From positions 120,418,754 to 120,482,753 of the forward strand of contig CP136061.1 in NCBI GenBank assembly GCA_032622095.1: 64,000 nucleotides of DNA. The letters run 5' to 3'. The notes beneath the pieces are model-generated. The model was given only the letters and a program-made list of their open reading frames with translations, had not been told where the DNA came from and ran no database searches. Positions 25,202-38,837 of the stretch are shown here, piece after piece. Position 1 is the first letter of the stretch. Each line of letters begins with the position of its first letter. The position numbers and the translations under genes are program-made. Origin of the DNA: Siphonodentalium dalli. Lineage: Eukaryota; Mollusca; Scaphopoda; Gadilida; Siphonodentaliidae.

Positions 25202-28200
25202 AATATCACCGACATTCATGAAAAAAGACTAAAACAGATATGTGTATATTGCCTGGATTTTCAGCGTATACATGTTTGTAGAATATTCTCAATGTTATTA
25301 TTACAAAGTGATTATTGTGGGATTATACATTCCAAGCACATGTGGATTTTTCGTTCAGTTAACTTCCATTCACCCGCCCGGGCCGCCCCTCCCGGCAATT
25401 AAGCCAACAATTATTGAGTAAAAATATATGTGCCCCGGCATATGACCGTTACTAATGGTATGATCCGTCTTTTAACCGAAGTGACACGTGCGATCATTAT
25501 CATGGCGTATTGGTAGAATATCACACTTGCCGCTCCTCTCTCATATTCAGTTAACTCTTAACCTCTCCAATTAAGGGGGGTGCACGTTTTCCATAAATCC
25601 AGCCAAAAATGGCAAGGGATTTTCAACAAAGAAATTCTCTGGATCTATCTGCCGAAAAATCGTGAATTTCACATTTCAGCATCTTCATTGCATATGGAAT
25701 CTGAGCAATTATTAAGAAACGATAAAAACAGTGGATTTTAATACATTTGAAAGGTTAAAATAATAAATTTTACACAACATTCCAAACACCAAATAACTTA
25801 TTGTCTTGGCTTCACGAGTGAAGGCTTCATTTGTATCATAATGTTGACTTAGATTTTTAATTGCATAATATACATGATATAGCATCATACCCCATACATT
25901 ATAATGAAGAATAAATCAGTCACAAACATTCCAGCCCAATGAAAAAAAATGTTGATATGCAGTGTGGTCCACTCAAGCAGGGGGCAATCAACTGGAATTA
26001 GACCACAATGTTAAGAGATTGTTGGTCAGCTTTAACTTGCATGGTTGTGAACCCATGACCAAGAACTTATCTCAGTCCAATTTTTCGTTGATCAACAGGC
26101 ATGAAACGCGCATCTGACCCTTAATGACAAGTTATTGGTGAATTTTAGCTCACGTCAATATTTTGGCCCCGGCGAAATACAGATTCATATATACAATACA
26201 TATTGATCATGAATTGGAGCTATTCGATTGACCGAGTGGTGTGAACCTGTTTATAAGATTGTTTATAAACGCTTACTGCCCCAAGCTGTGTAAGTTCGGG
26301 TCTTTATGTAAAATATAATAGTGTATATTCGCATTACTGCAAGGGCTATTTCAGTATGTCCTTACCACCAGCGACAGACAATGCTATATACATACCATGT
26401 CAAACATTACGTATGCAATAATTATTGCAACGCAATAAACTATATTTTTATTTTGGGCAACAACTTTGAGAAAACGGCCAATTCATTGACATACAAGACA
26501 ACCAATGTCAGAAATGGTAACGCGCTCAAGATCATATATTATATACCCATGTTTGTAATTATAGAATATATAATATATTGGTTTCGCGAATGACAAACTC
26601 AGAATTCTGTTAAAATAACAATAACAACAGCATCTAATTAACGAACCGGCGGCCGACTCGGCCGTCTCCGACCACAACCCTCAGTGGGCTGCAGAACGAA
26701 ACATGTCTATAAAAGTTGAAATATAAGACTTACAAATTATCTTTTTCATTACTTTTTTTGTAATCGACATAGCTTGTCACAAACAAAAAATCAACATTAT
26801 TGACATAATAATGTAAAGGACAATACACGAAATTGAAATCCCCAACTACACCTTTTACCGCGGACTCGGCCTCCTGGTCGCGCAGTTCGACTTTAAAATC
26901 CGTCCCAAAAATTCCCATTTTTCCTGAATATTTTTCTATAAATAAAACCCCCAGCGCAAATTCCAGCGCCCAGGCGAAACAAGAATTTGTACATTGGTAT
27001 ACACGCGTAATAAGTTTACAGGACAGCCTTTGACCGGTCCAGGCATGAGTATCGGAATGGTCTGGACCGGACCAGCCTGGACCAACTTGAAATGCACCCA
27101 AGGTGGTCCGATGCGGTCGACATAACTTGAAAAGACATTATGGGCACATACTTAGCCGGTTTTTGTTGTTATCAATTTCCAACAATATTTCCAACGGTCC
27201 TTCATGTATATACAGTACTAGAAGGTGACCCGACTTCGTCCGGGCTTTGACCTTGAATTGTCTATTTTGAAGGCCAAGGTCAAGTGGGGTCACGATTTGA
27301 CCCGTCCAAAACACAGTGCCCGAACAAAAGTACCCGTCGAAATCCATCCGGTTTTACCCGATTTGACCTTGAATTGACCATTTGAAGGTCAAGGTCAGGT
27401 GGGGGTCAAACACCAACACCGCAAAAATGGTGGAAATCGGCCCAGCGGATACCGGGAAATCGGCCCAGCGGATACCGAGATACCCTATGCATCAAATTTC
27501 GTCCGTAAAAATCCGCCAGTTTAACCCGATTTGATTTCCACTCACGTATATAAACGCGCACACGCTCATTAATTATCAAGTTTCAACGTAAAGATAAATT
27601 ACCATCGGTGCCCGAGATATCGCCAAGACGTCTGAAACAGTCAAATGCATCGGCCGGTTAAGCGTTAACGTGATCTAACGTTATGACGTCGTTACTCTAA
27701 CGACGTCATAGAAGTTACGCATTGTTTTTATCCCGATGGAAGATAGTACCACTTCTTCTTGATAATTGAGGCAGATAACTAAAACGGATACATACGCATT
27801 ATATATCGTTGGAAAGAGGAAACACGAAAGATTCTCACAGTGTCATTATTATGACTGGCATTTTATTATTCGCGCTGTTTCGAATCGATTTGTAAGCACC
27901 GAACTCAAATGAAAGTCCCGTAACACAGCGTAACAACAGATTTGACCTCGGCACGTGAAAAGTTGCGCTCGGATCTGAAAATGAATAGGCCCATGTTCGT
28001 TCACGGGTCGAATTACGTGTCCGTACCAAGTTTGGTCGAAATCGGTCCAGCCGTGTTCGAGTCCATCGCGATCGAACACACACACACACCCTCACACACA
28101 CAAACACACAGATCTTCCAAAATATATAATAGATAACTGTCGAGTTTAGATATGTATCGCATGTTTAAAGAACTCAAGGCGCTCAAATGCGCCAAAATAT

Positions 28201-29547
28201 AAAAGTCCATTAACACTTACAGCACCACTAAGAAGAACATGACGAAATAGATCAACTGTGTTATATATTCATTAACGATAGCTCTTCTTTAATGAAATGT
28301 CGTGTGCTGATTGTTATGTAAACAACAGTTACAGTGATTTGTGACCACACATCGCTAATAGTATATAAAGTTAAATTATGTTTGTCTCAATATAATTTTC
28401 AAAATATTTGTCAATGCTTTGACATTTTCTATGTCTAACGTCAAATTTTGATTAAACTTATCTTATTGGATTAATTAGACTTTTATTGGTAATTCCACTG
28501 TAACAGTATTGTTTACATATCAATGGTTTCGATATGCACAATCTCGTTATTGGAGAGTTATTGTAATGCAACTAGAACAGAATCGATCCATTTCCACATG
28601 TACATTTACAGATTTTAAGAGCTCTTCCTATCAAGTTTATATTTATTCCAGGGTATATAATAAAATTATATATGAATCGATGACACCAGTACTAGCTGTC
28701 CGGAAAAAGTTTCTATCAATTATATAAATTTTATTTAGAATTTCTTGTCACATCCGTGGAACAGTTTTATGGGCTATTTTAGAACAAAAATATCACAAAA
28801 AAAGGTCAACGCTTTTGTTAGCACCCCCCCCCCCCCCCAATAATGGCAAATTCAAGTTGCATTTAAACTTCAGATTTCATAACACTCGTTAGATTGAAAT
28901 TAACCACTTTCTTATAATTGCCTGTATAGCCAAAAATAATATACCCAATCTTCAGTTGTATATGTATTTTATTCACCAAATAACGGCGGTTATTCGTAGT
29001 CTTGAAATCAAGATTTATAAAAAAAAAGGTATGTTGTTGCTGTAATTGTGACCCGAAAGAGAGGGACCACTTTTAAACCTGCATTTTACTACCAGATTGT
29101 TAATTTGGTTTTCGATTTTTACTATTTAGACTTTGCTGGATAATGCTCATTCACATCCTTTCCAGCCTACGTTCATATATACAGACACCAAGTTAACTTA
29201 TTCGCGTTCTATAGTATCGTATATTACACATTCCAGAGCGATCAAATGACACCGAATGCTGAGCCTTGTTGATTCTGCATGCATGGGCTTGTAAATTGAT
29301 AGGATCTTGAAGATGATAGATTAAATAGTTCAGTTGGTCGCCACAAAGTGGTATCATATATATATATATCCGAGCCGAATTTGCATTATATAATATTTCT
29401 CGGGTGACATAACCTTGATAACGAGGACGCAATCGTATGCATGCACAACGGAACACAAATACCACAACATGGTACCCAATCCTCAATATACATATGTATT
29501 ATACACGTGTAATACTGAATACATATATATAACGAGGCCATAATTAT

Positions 29548-29639
29548 TTCTACATGCAGCTCACACCACGAGGAATAGTATAAATCTACACAGGGGGGTG
29601 GGTCTACATGCAGCTCACACCACGAGGAATAGTATAAAT
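29548..29639. repeat. Direct duplication, 54-base period
   Basis: The 38-base word beginning 'tctacatgcagctcacacc' occurs at 29548-29585 and 29602-29639 with no mismatch seen. Confidence 0.85.
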
Positions 29640-30124
29640 ATATTTATCATATGACTCAATCATTATTTACGTTGGAAAGTATGTCATAAATCAATTTCAT
29701 ATCAATTACTAGTTCATATCACCTTCCGATAATTTGATTGGTTTGTTGACAAAAAGTGTGTTCTGATTGGCTGAATGGCAGCCGGGGCCGAGCCGCATCT
29801 CTAACTAAATGCAGGTCAAATTCGCGCGCGTCAATCAACGCGATGACGAAATTCTCGCCATTATAATCTTGAAAATATATAGTTTTGGACATTGTTATAC
29901 GATAAATAGAATATGTAATTCGTATTTATCTAATAAACATACGATATAATGTCACAAACTGAGAACATAATAGCGCACTATATCTTCGCGTGCATATTAT
30001 TTCTGCTAGTTCACCAGGTGTAACTGGGCTTCCGGTGCAATGAAGTGACGTCACATTAACCTTTTGCTGCCGATCTCATATAGATATTTAGTGATTTGTG
30101 TGCGTTTTGGACATCATAATCAAT

Positions 30125-30310
30125 TTATAGGTGTCATATGATAAATATAATATGTAATTCGTGTTTCTCTCATATGATATTTATGAAACTCGTCACGAAT
30201 TTTCAGTTTTCTCTCGCCGGATGCTCGAGAAAACTGAAAATTCTTAGACTCGTTTCAAAAATATCATATGAGAGAAAAACTCATTTCATATCCTCTATAT
30301 ATGACATTTT
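30125..30310. repeat. Inverted repeat around a perfect short hairpin
   Basis: Arms containing 'tctctcatatgatattt' and its complement flank a central hairpin, 'gaattttcagttttctc' with its complement, around 'gccggatgc'. Looks like a foldback MITE. Ends were not fixed. Confidence 0.65.
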
Positions 30311-30848
30311 ATGGACTTTTTGCGGGTGCGTGAAATTGAAGTTAGTACTCTGGGGCTATACTATGTCAACCTGGGGAATGTAGCATTCTACTAACATCGC
30401 AGATAATTACATGGAAATCGACCATATCACGCCATAGAAAATCATCATCTGAATTACGCTCAATTGTAAATATTTACGTCTCGATTCGGGACGCAACATT
30501 ACTATTAGGCCAGGCAAATATGGACATAGGTGTCGCCTCGAGGGGGAATTCATAAGACCTACATTTTTGGTTAGCGTAAATACTTTCGGAATCCGTATGT
30601 TGGATTTGTCAGGTAGGCGGACTTTTTTTTCTCACCGCTTGGTTTTATTGAGGCACTCGATGAAAAAATCGGTCATTTTTAAAAAAAATAAACCCGACAT
30701 ATTTGAGTATTTTCACACATTTCGAGAACAGATATTCGTCCGATTTTGTTACATGAGAATTGGGGCGATGACCAGAGTAATGTAATGTAATTTAACCATT
30801 GAATCTCGGAAATACAGACATGACTTCATGTGACGTCAACATATAGTA

Positions 30849-31318
30849 AAGGCCCACTTAATTTTCGAAACCCCAGATTACTTTATATAAAATATATGCC
30901 ATATTATATAGCATTTGAAAGAGGAAGCTCCAAAACATTGTATTATCAACTTATCCGGTGTAATAAACTGTGGACATGTTGTTTTTGTTGAGTTGCCAAT
31001 GCGTTTTGTCATAGAGATTGAAGTAAAAATCAGTATTATTTTCAATGCAGGGGGAATAACTCTATATATTAAAGATAGAGTTCTTCCCCTTCCATTGCAA
31101 AAGTTTGAATTCTGTTGCATTCTGGATGTCAGAGGAGGGGGGGGGTGGGGTCTTCAGCAGTTTTCTATTTCTCTGTGGGCACCTTCTGAGACACAGATGT
31201 TTCAAATAGTGATGAATTATAGTATTTTAATCATATTTTATGGCATAGATTGTTATTAAAACCGTATATCAAGTCACTATAAAAAAATAATCGGAGACTC
31301 GAAAATTAAGTGGGCCTT
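30849..31318. mobile_element. TA-flanked MITE (AAGGCCCACTTAAT family), copy 3
   Basis: Ends AAGGCCCACTTAATTTTCGA and its complement, flanked by TA (30847-30848, 31319-31320). Here the left flank is AGTA, not TTAA, which argues for a TA rather than TTAA target. Confidence 0.88.
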
Positions 31319-32425
31319 TAAGGGTGAGAAGAATTTGGCGATTCACACAAAAGCACTAGCTCTCTTTTGTTTCTTATAAAACCTAACGTAAGACGGTTTT
31401 GACAAATTATTTGACACCATGCATAGGAAACTACTGCTAATTAGCTATGTTTTAATATATCACTTATCGCTGTTAGCGCATTATTTTTGTCGATGAGTCC
31501 AGAATACATTGGTGTATACGGTAATTTCACAATCGCAACTTCTCGGATTATTGTTCTTGTAGAAATAGTTCGTACGGAAATCACCGAGGTTTGCCGATTG
31601 GGTAATTTCATTCCGTCTTGGTTTTAAAAAAATGGCCCACTAACTCCAAGATGGCTGTCAATATGGTGGCCGGTATCTGAATTGAAATTGTTAAATCTGT
31701 ATAAGAAAGCACGATTACTTACCAACATAGTCTTAACTAACACAACGGCCGTTGATAAATTTGAAAGTTAAGTGACAGTGTTCATGCTAATAAAAAATGT
31801 AGATCTTATAAATTCCCTCTCGATACGACACCTATGTCCATATTTGCCTAGACTATATTGGCGATAAACTAACACAAATGATTTCGCGATCGAGAGTCAT
31901 TGCATTTAATGTATATATAAGCATGACGGTGTGTTTTGTCAATTTTAATTAATATTCGTAAAAAATAACTAATACTTTGAGCAAGATTATTCTTAATTTC
32001 TATTTGATCATCATACGTGGTGCTCCTTTCAGATGTACATACATGTACGTGATAGGCTTTGCAATCTATACACTGAAAATGTTCACAATCGTATTATACC
32101 CTACGAGTGAAGTGAATGGACCAGAATTGTCGGTATACTGGATGCCTTACGCCCGGTCGTCCGTCGATCTAGGACAACCGTCAGAATCTGTCTCAACACA
32201 TATCAGCCATGGATTATCTCAATAAAATGTGGCGTGACTATTCGACATCATGAGGTCATTCAAAGGACATTTTCTTTTTCTGTGTTAGAGTTATACATCT
32301 TTGTTTATTTGAAATTTTGTTCCGTTTGTGCAGATATTTCAGTCACAAGTTAGTTGAAGTTATTGCATGGGTTTCATGGAATTGGAAATATATTTTCGCC
32401 TTCAAGACAAGTTAAATTGCATTAA

Positions 32426-32686
32426 CTCTTTCTGTACTAAATACTTTTTGACGGGCATTTATCTTAGGAAATGGTCAGATAATAAGTTAAACAAACGACC
32501 ATAGGTCAACTTATTATCTGAACATTTCCCACCATTGAATCTCTATCCTTCTGCACTTGCGTTAGCTTTTCGTCTGATATTATTACCCGAACACTACTCC
32601 AAATGAATAATAGACCATTCCAGTGTATACTTTTTATAACTGAATGGGAGAATTCATTTGGTAAAGAATGTGACGATTTAACAGGG
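32426..32686. mobile_element. Putative TTAA-flanked MITE next to an exon
   Basis: TTAA occurs at 32422-32425 and 32687-32690, and the sequence between has an internal inverted 'cagataataagtt' hairpin and a 'caaatgaataatagacc' half shared with 9630-9770 and 56805-56870. Terminal repeats are weak (CTCTTTCTGT and CCCTGT). It ends 22 bases before the exon at 32709. Confidence 0.5.
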
Positions 32687-32708
32687 TTAATATTCTCTAT
32701 CTTTTCAG

Positions 32709-32783
32709 AGACCAATTCGACCGCTGGAGATGTGAACATTCCCCTCAAAGGAGACAGTCCAGCAGATGAAGTCGATGGACAGG
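32709..32783 (+). CDS. Membrane protein exon: juxtamembrane
   Basis: Acceptor atcttttcag|, donor CAGG|gtatgt. Reads TNSTAGDVNIPLKGDSPADE and continues VDGQ. The leftover G joins CT of the next exon to give Ala. Confidence 0.65.
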
Positions 32784-35684
32784 GTATGTGTTGTCAATTC
32801 AACTGACCTCGATGACATTATTTATACTATCTCTTGGTCTTTTCTTTCATAAGTTATTGAGTAACGCGGTTATGTGTATCATGTTTTGTCGAGGATGTCC
32901 GATTTCGAATTTTCAACAGCTCCTCCAGAGCTGGACCAAATTTCCTGCTCTGGTGAATTTCATCATATTACAAAAGCAACCGCAGCATCAACAACAACAA
33001 CAGATTGCTGCTTCCATAGAAGGGTACGCAATACGTTCATGACTCAACAACAACAACAACAATTCTTGAAATGCCGCTTCATTGCAGTTATCAGAATCGA
33101 TCGACAAAAAATAAAGCTAACCATGCACTGTCAGGCTTTTTTTTAAAGTAATCGATTACGATTACGATTACTTGTAATCAAAAAATGTCATGATTACTGA
33201 TTACAGGTGATTACTCCAAATTGTGTAATCGATTACTTTGATTACAATTACTGATTACGATTACCCCAACCCTGCTGTCAGCTATAGTATAACATTGCAC
33301 AAAAAGTGTTATTTATCAACATTTTGTTCAACGCAAGTTGATATGGAGAGTATGTCGGTCGGCATTCGTCGAATATTTGCCAGGCCGCCAAAATTTTATA
33401 TTCCAGGTGGTGAAAATAACATATTTCAAAAATCGATATCTGATAAGTCTTAGCTTTTGATGGATGGGTTCCTCGACTCGAATCATATATTTGTTTACCC
33501 CTCGAAGCCAAAGAAATAGTCATTTAGGAGCGTTAATTTGGATTGTGAATCTTTAAAACATGCTCTTTTTGGAAGTCGATCTCCCGCTACACACAACATC
33601 ATACTAATGGGCTCATAGGTCTCATCTGATAATTTTTCTGGTACAGAAAACGTACATAATTATGGTAGTATTATGGCTGAATTGGTCATTGTCGCATGGT
33701 TTAGAGCAAAACGACACACAGGATCTTTCAAACGTGCAAAGACACCTATATATATAGGATGTCCCAAAACGTGCAAACAGACACCCAGTATATCAAAGTC
33801 TCATCAAACTACGGGAATTTAGATTAGTCGTCTGCTATATATTTATTAATATTATTATAATAATTATTATTATTTGGTTGTAATCGGAGTTAAATTTCAA
33901 CGGAATTTAAATGGACATATATACCGTCCGCTTGGCAGCGGAGTTCCGTATTAATCAAAAGCAGACGACTAGTGTAATTTCCCGTTGTATGGTGAGACTT
34001 TGGGACACCATGTGTGTCTTTTTGCACGTTTGATGCATCCTGTGTGTCTTTTTGATCAAAACCAATGACAATGACCAACTCTGCAGTATTATGGGGTCAA
34101 ATCAGACAGGGCAACGAACTCACAGAACATTTTGAGCAGTATTGGGGATGTAAAACACAAACACACTCCTGTCCCCAAATGCATTACACGAATAGCATAT
34201 ATAAATCCATGAATTGGACAATGATTGTTATGATACTAAGGCTCAGCTGTGTTTCGATGTGCATTACATATATATACACAATTTAGCTCGACTTACCATG
34301 GGTTGGCGTCCGTCCGTCAACAATTTCGGTTAGCACACCCTACAGGTCACATCTCTCATCCGATCGTCACCAAATTTCATATGGATTTTCATAAGTGATC
34401 TTTCATTTGATGTTTCAGCTAAGTCAATCATGTTGCCGACAGGATTGGTTGTTGGAGGAGTGATAGTGATGGCACTTATTGGGCTTTCTCTAGCTCACCG
34501 ATCTATGAGGTGAGTTACATGGTCCATGTCAAGGACGCGGCTTAACCATCTCTATTTGGATGGAGGGAGGTATAACTTGGAATTTCCAACTTCCCACCCC
34601 CTTCACCCCCACCTTGAACTAGACTTAAAACCCAAAAGTTTTATTTAAATTTTCCAACCTTCAGAACAATTTCAACCTATTATATTGGTCTGAAATTTCC
34701 AACTTTTGAAAATTGTGTCAAACTTGTACTGCTTTGCACACACTAAAATGAAGAAGTCATTTTGAATAATTTTGCTTTTTTATATTGTTTTTATTAGAAA
34801 ATAATTTTAATATGAACAATATAATAATCACAACGAACGTACCCGTTTGGCTCACACTCAACAAAAAGTATATTCTATCATTCACTTTCTCACATTCTCT
34901 TGCACTTTATTTTGAATAAATTAGCGAAATTATTAGTACCATTCAAATATCAAAGATATAATACAAGTTATAGCTATTCCACACTAATATGACAATTTCC
35001 CCACATTTGCTGAAGTAATGTCCATAACTTCCACACAGGAAGATATGTGAGAACATAAGCATATGAGACTGAATTACATTAAAATATGTCATTTTGGCTA
35101 AAGAAATAATCAAAATTTTAATAATTTGATGCTATAAAAGCTGCTAACCAGCCTTGTTATTGAATCAAGAATTCAATGGGCATATGAACCCCAAAAGGCA
35201 GTTAACAGCTCTAGGGGTGTGCATCATGTGTATATACACTTCAAAATTCTGCGTACCAGAAAATGGCAGAGGAGGCATCCTCATGAATGACAAATTCCAA
35301 ATATTGACAGTCAATGACAATTAATATCTCTCTTCTGTTACAATTGTCTTGATTATATGACACTCGTGTTATGAATATCTTTGATATTTGAATGGTACTA
35401 ATAATTTCGCTAATTTATTCAAAATAAAGAGAATGTGAGAAAGTGAATGATAGAATATACTTTTTGTTGAGTGTGAGCCATAATATATTACATATAAAAT
35501 TGGCCCTTGGTCAAAACGACATACTTCACAGTTTACACAAGAATATTGAACTATCAGAACAACCTCAACCTATTTTCTCAGATGAATTCTATTGAATTGC
35601 AGGAAAGCTTCAAAGAAACATTATCGATATCATGAAAAGGGTCAAGTATGTGACGACGAAATGTATGGTCCAAGAGCAAGTTGA
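32709..35684 (+). CDS. Type I single-pass membrane protein, last three exons
   Basis: Three exons (32709-32783, 34419-34509, 35603-35684) join with matching phases to about 81 residues and a TGA. The first encodes a polar juxtamembrane stretch with an N-glycosylation site (NST) and DVNIPLKGDSPADEVDG. The second encodes a classic membrane segment, LPTGLVVGGVIVMALIGLSL, with small residues, then the positive stop-transfer AHRSMR. The third encodes a short basic then acidic cytoplasmic tail, KASKKHYRYHEKGQ and DDEMYGPRAS. By topology it should sit in the plasma or an internal membrane with the N-terminus outside. The ectodomain is not in these exons; candidates at 22810, 24605 and 25068 cannot be joined with certainty. 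I do not recognise the family. The AATAAA at 36477-36482 could be its polyadenylation signal. Confidence 0.7.
32992..33062. repeat. CAA microsatellite, two blocks
   Basis: (CAA)n runs lie at about 32989-33002 and 33045-33062 within an intron of the membrane protein. Confidence 0.8.
33135..33275. repeat. ATTAC-rich inverted repeat, likely MITE end
   Basis: Dense 'gtaatcgattac' words end in GATTACCCCAACCCTG. Such termini are common on small hAT-like elements. The other end (near 33132) and target duplication are not clear. Confidence 0.5.
34419..34509 (+). CDS. Membrane protein exon: transmembrane segment
   Basis: Acceptor gtttcag|, donor ATGAG|gtgagt. Encodes AKSIMLPTGLVVGGVIV then MALIGLSLAHRSM. 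The hydrophobic run of about 20 residues starts at LPTGLVV. Confidence 0.75.
34849..35479. mobile_element. Foldback element with about 110-bp inverted repeats
   Basis: Left arm from GGCTCACACTCAACAAAAAG (34849-34966) and right arm ending CTTTTTGTTGAGTGTGAGCC (35372-35479) are near-perfect complements. The 631-bp element lies wholly inside the last intron of the membrane protein gene. No protein and no obvious flanking duplication seen. Confidence 0.85.
35603..35684 (+). CDS. Membrane protein terminal exon: cytoplasmic tail
   Basis: Acceptor attgcag|, stop TGA at 35682-35684. AG from the previous exon plus G gives Arg, then KASKKHYRYHEKGQVCDDEM and YGPRAS. Confidence 0.72.
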
Positions 35685-36180
35685 GCATGTCGGGTATGAA
35701 GACCAGCCATCTATGTGCACAATGTCATTCAATGGACTCCAAGTGAGGACAGTTCTACAGTCTGCACCATGTAAGCAGAATTCAGAATGAACTTCTGGTA
35801 CATGATTAAACTCAGTATAATGGACACTATAATCGGATTAACAGTCATCCTGTTCTATAGGATATGATAATAGTCGTCGGAACTACTGGTAGAGGATAAT
35901 GGACACCATATCCGGATTGACTGTCATCCTACTGAATAGGACTATGATAATAGTCGTCAGGATCATTGGCTAAATGGACACCTCTCGGAGATGTCATCAC
36001 TGCATCCACGGATAAGGATTTATATTGTTAAATATTATTTGTTGACATAATACTGAATTGTGAGGTTTACAAGTTGATTATTGACAATCTCTAGATTTGC
36101 TTTTTGTTGAAAAACAATCAAAATCAATTACTCTTTATAATATCCCAAATTACCCTGCCAAAATGTGCTTTGATTGGATG

Positions 36181-36198
36181 GGGGGGGGGGGGGGGGGG
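36181..36198. repeat. Poly-G run of 18
   Basis: Uninterrupted G run. It may fold into a quadruplex and may be miscounted. Confidence 0.9.
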
Positions 36199-36221
36199 TG
36201 TATCATTTGAACTATCATATA

Positions 36222-36358
36222 CAGTAATGCCCTAAATAATCGACTCCTTAACTCACTGAGAGCTTTCCAATGAATGGCAACAAGCCATATTTCCGATTAA
36301 ATCCTGAAAAGTTACCCATAATTCTGCTGTGGGAAGTTGATAATTTAGGGCATTACTG
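36222..36358. mobile_element. Mariner-like MITE (CAGTAATGCCC family)
   Basis: Ends CAGTAATGCCCTAAATAAT and GGGCATTACTG. The left flank is TA and the right is AA (one change). Body shared with 9925-10029 and 58854-59035. Confidence 0.85.
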
Positions 36359-37000
36359 AATAATAATAATCATTGTTTGATTGAGCACATTCTATTTATG
36401 TATGACTTCAACGGAATGAGTACGGATTTGTAAATATGGCACAGTATGAACACTGTAATTCTAGGGACAGGCGTGTAATAAATTGAGGAACAGGTGTTCA
36501 CTAATAAATAAATATATGACCTGCGTTATATCTTCAACTTTACAAAGTTCAGTCATAACTTCAAAACGTTTCCAGGTTTTGAGCTGGTGGAACATGATCT
36601 TTACAGCCAGAGGAATGATCTAACTATATAATCTCCAAAGCTAAAACTCAACATCAAATCTCGAAATAATGTTGATCAAACCATGTGCGCAGTTGAGTTT
36701 TTACTTGTTATATTTGTTATGCAGTTGTACATATCTGTACATATCTTTATATAAAATGTTTCTTGTTTTCGTATACTGTTTTCTTTTTATAAACCATTGT
36801 AATATTATAGACAGAGACAAAGCTAGAAGGATCATCAAACTTTTCCAATTTTTTTTTATCCAAGCACCTCCCTAAAGATTGTTAGAGACTAGACATGATT
36901 CCTTTTCATCTTTTTAAATGTCCCATTTAAAAAACGGTACCTATTATGCTTTTAGTACGTCTCCATCCTTTCATATTTCATTTACGGATGACAACTTTAA

Positions 37001-37475
37001 AGGTACTCAATCCGTTCAGAGGGTCCTATTATATTACTATTTCTTTGGCTTTGGGGGTGTAAAAAATAATTGATTCGAGTCGAGGAACCTACCAATCAAC
37101 GCTCAGGGTGATCAGATATCGATATTTGAAGTTTCGTTATTTCTATTCTTTCTGTCCCAGAACACAGTCAAAATTGCGTTATTATTACCACTTGATTTTA
37201 GAGTTATCCATCCTTGTCTGTTTGAATCGTGTTTTGGTGTACACATCTCGAGCAGATTACGATGTTAAGGGCAATTATTAGTACTCATCTCGAGAAAATA
37301 ACAAATTTCAAAAATCAATATCTAATAACTCTGAGCTTTGTTTGATGGGTTCCTCGACTCGAATCAAATATTTTTTACCCCCAAAGCCAAAGAAATAGTA
37401 ATATAGGACCCTCTGATCGGATTGTTGTTGTTGGAATCTGTTAAGATGGGGACCCTCTGATCGGATTGAGTACCT
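37001..37475. mobile_element. TTAA-flanked MITE (AGGTACT family), copy 2
   Basis: Ends AGGTACTCAATCCG and CGGATTGAGTACCT flanked by TTAA (36997-37000, 37476-37479). 'gagtcgaggaacc' and its complement form inner inverted boxes. Confidence 0.85.
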
Positions 37476-38837
37476 TTAATTCTACTGAACTAAATGGAAT
37501 GAAATTTTGAAATAAAGGTCAAGTTCAATTTTGGGTTTCGGTCGGCTATTTTAACCAGTTACGACCCTTTGCTGGATGATTACTAATTTAGTTAATGTAA
37601 ACTGAATGGAACAAGATTTTGTATGCATGTTTAACACGTTCCCTGCCGATGCCCATTCAATTACATGCAAAAGGTATGAGATAACATGTTCACTGCTGAC
37701 TACAAGTTAACACATTAAAATATGGGTCAAATTTAATTTTGAGTTCCGTTTGCCCACTTTTACCCGAGTTATGGACCTTTTTCAACTTTGAAACAAGTGC
37801 AGCACCCAGAGCATCCCCACCAGGGTGGCTTACAGCTGAGGTTTATTAAATTTCTGATGTGGCTTAATTCTAAAGATGTCTTAATCTGGCTCATGACTGA
37901 ATAATATGCATGAATACCAAAAATTATTTATATTGGTACATATTTGTTTGAATTATCAAGCCGTAGACCAAAATTGTTAAAAATTGACAAACTAAGGTCA
38001 ATAACTCAGAAAAAATGAAAATGAGAACATCATTGGGCACTCTTTTGAATACATTCGTGATGTCAAACATCCATTCCAAATTTAATTCAAATCCGATAAC
38101 CCATGGCTGAGTCTGAGATATCTGCATGAAATTCCTTTTTTTTTTTTTCTGGATGATAACTTCTGTTAATTTGACTGAATGGAATGAACTTTTGCATGCA
38201 GGTTTGAAATGGTTGTCGGCCTTTAACTCTAAAATATGGACTCTTTCTGAAATTTGAAACAAGGCAATGGGCGTACCATGCCACAGTGGCGGTACTAATG
38301 GGTGATGTATATAGTTTGCTTCCTATTGTGATCTGAAGATCAATTTAAAATCATGAAATGTTATGGTTCAAACCAACCACAGGGTATTATAAGCAAATAA
38401 GTGACAATAACACAAAATGATGGTGTATACAAATAATTTATTAGCTTCTGATGAAGCATAACACAAAAGTTTTATGCATGGTAGATGGTATGGGTTGACT
38501 TAATGAAGATATTATATTTTGTGGTGTATCATCATTTGAAGAGAATAATGCATGGCACGAGGATATTTAATAAAGATGGGGGTCTTTCTTCCCAGATAAT
38601 TCCTCCAACAACAGAATTTTTGAATAAAACGATGTCTTGATGACATGTTTATATCACTATCTCCAGAAAACATGTGTCTGCTGTGGATAAGGAGTCGATT
38701 ATTTAGGGCATTACTGTATTTGTTATCACATCAGTCAAGGATAGTAGCCTTACATCACATCAAGGGGACTGGCATCATATCCTGCACCTTGAAATCTATC
38801 ATAACAAACAGGGAAGATGGAACACATCTTTAATTAA

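Larger units (their letters stand above)
25202..32708. other. Repeat-rich region without a supported gene
   Basis: Holds a 'gaccttgaattg...aaggtcaaggtca' tandem repeat at 27230-27400, a CA microsatellite at 28077-28112, a C run near 28824-28838, a 54-base-period duplication at 29548-29639, an inverted fragment of the AAGGCCC MITE at 29640-29770, a palindromic stretch at 30125-30310 and the MITE at 30849-31318. Open frames such as 26321-26593 and 31977-32225 have plausible acceptors but no donors in phase and no recognised family. Confidence 0.5.

Noticed and set aside
26321-26593. Open frame with acceptor ctatttcag| and donor AATG|gtaacg
   Set aside because: Phase does not match the neighbouring candidates and the sequence is AT-rich without recognisable motif.
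31977-32225. Open frame after ctcctttcag| with stop
   Set aside because: Could be a terminal exon, but no upstream exon in phase and no family match were found.
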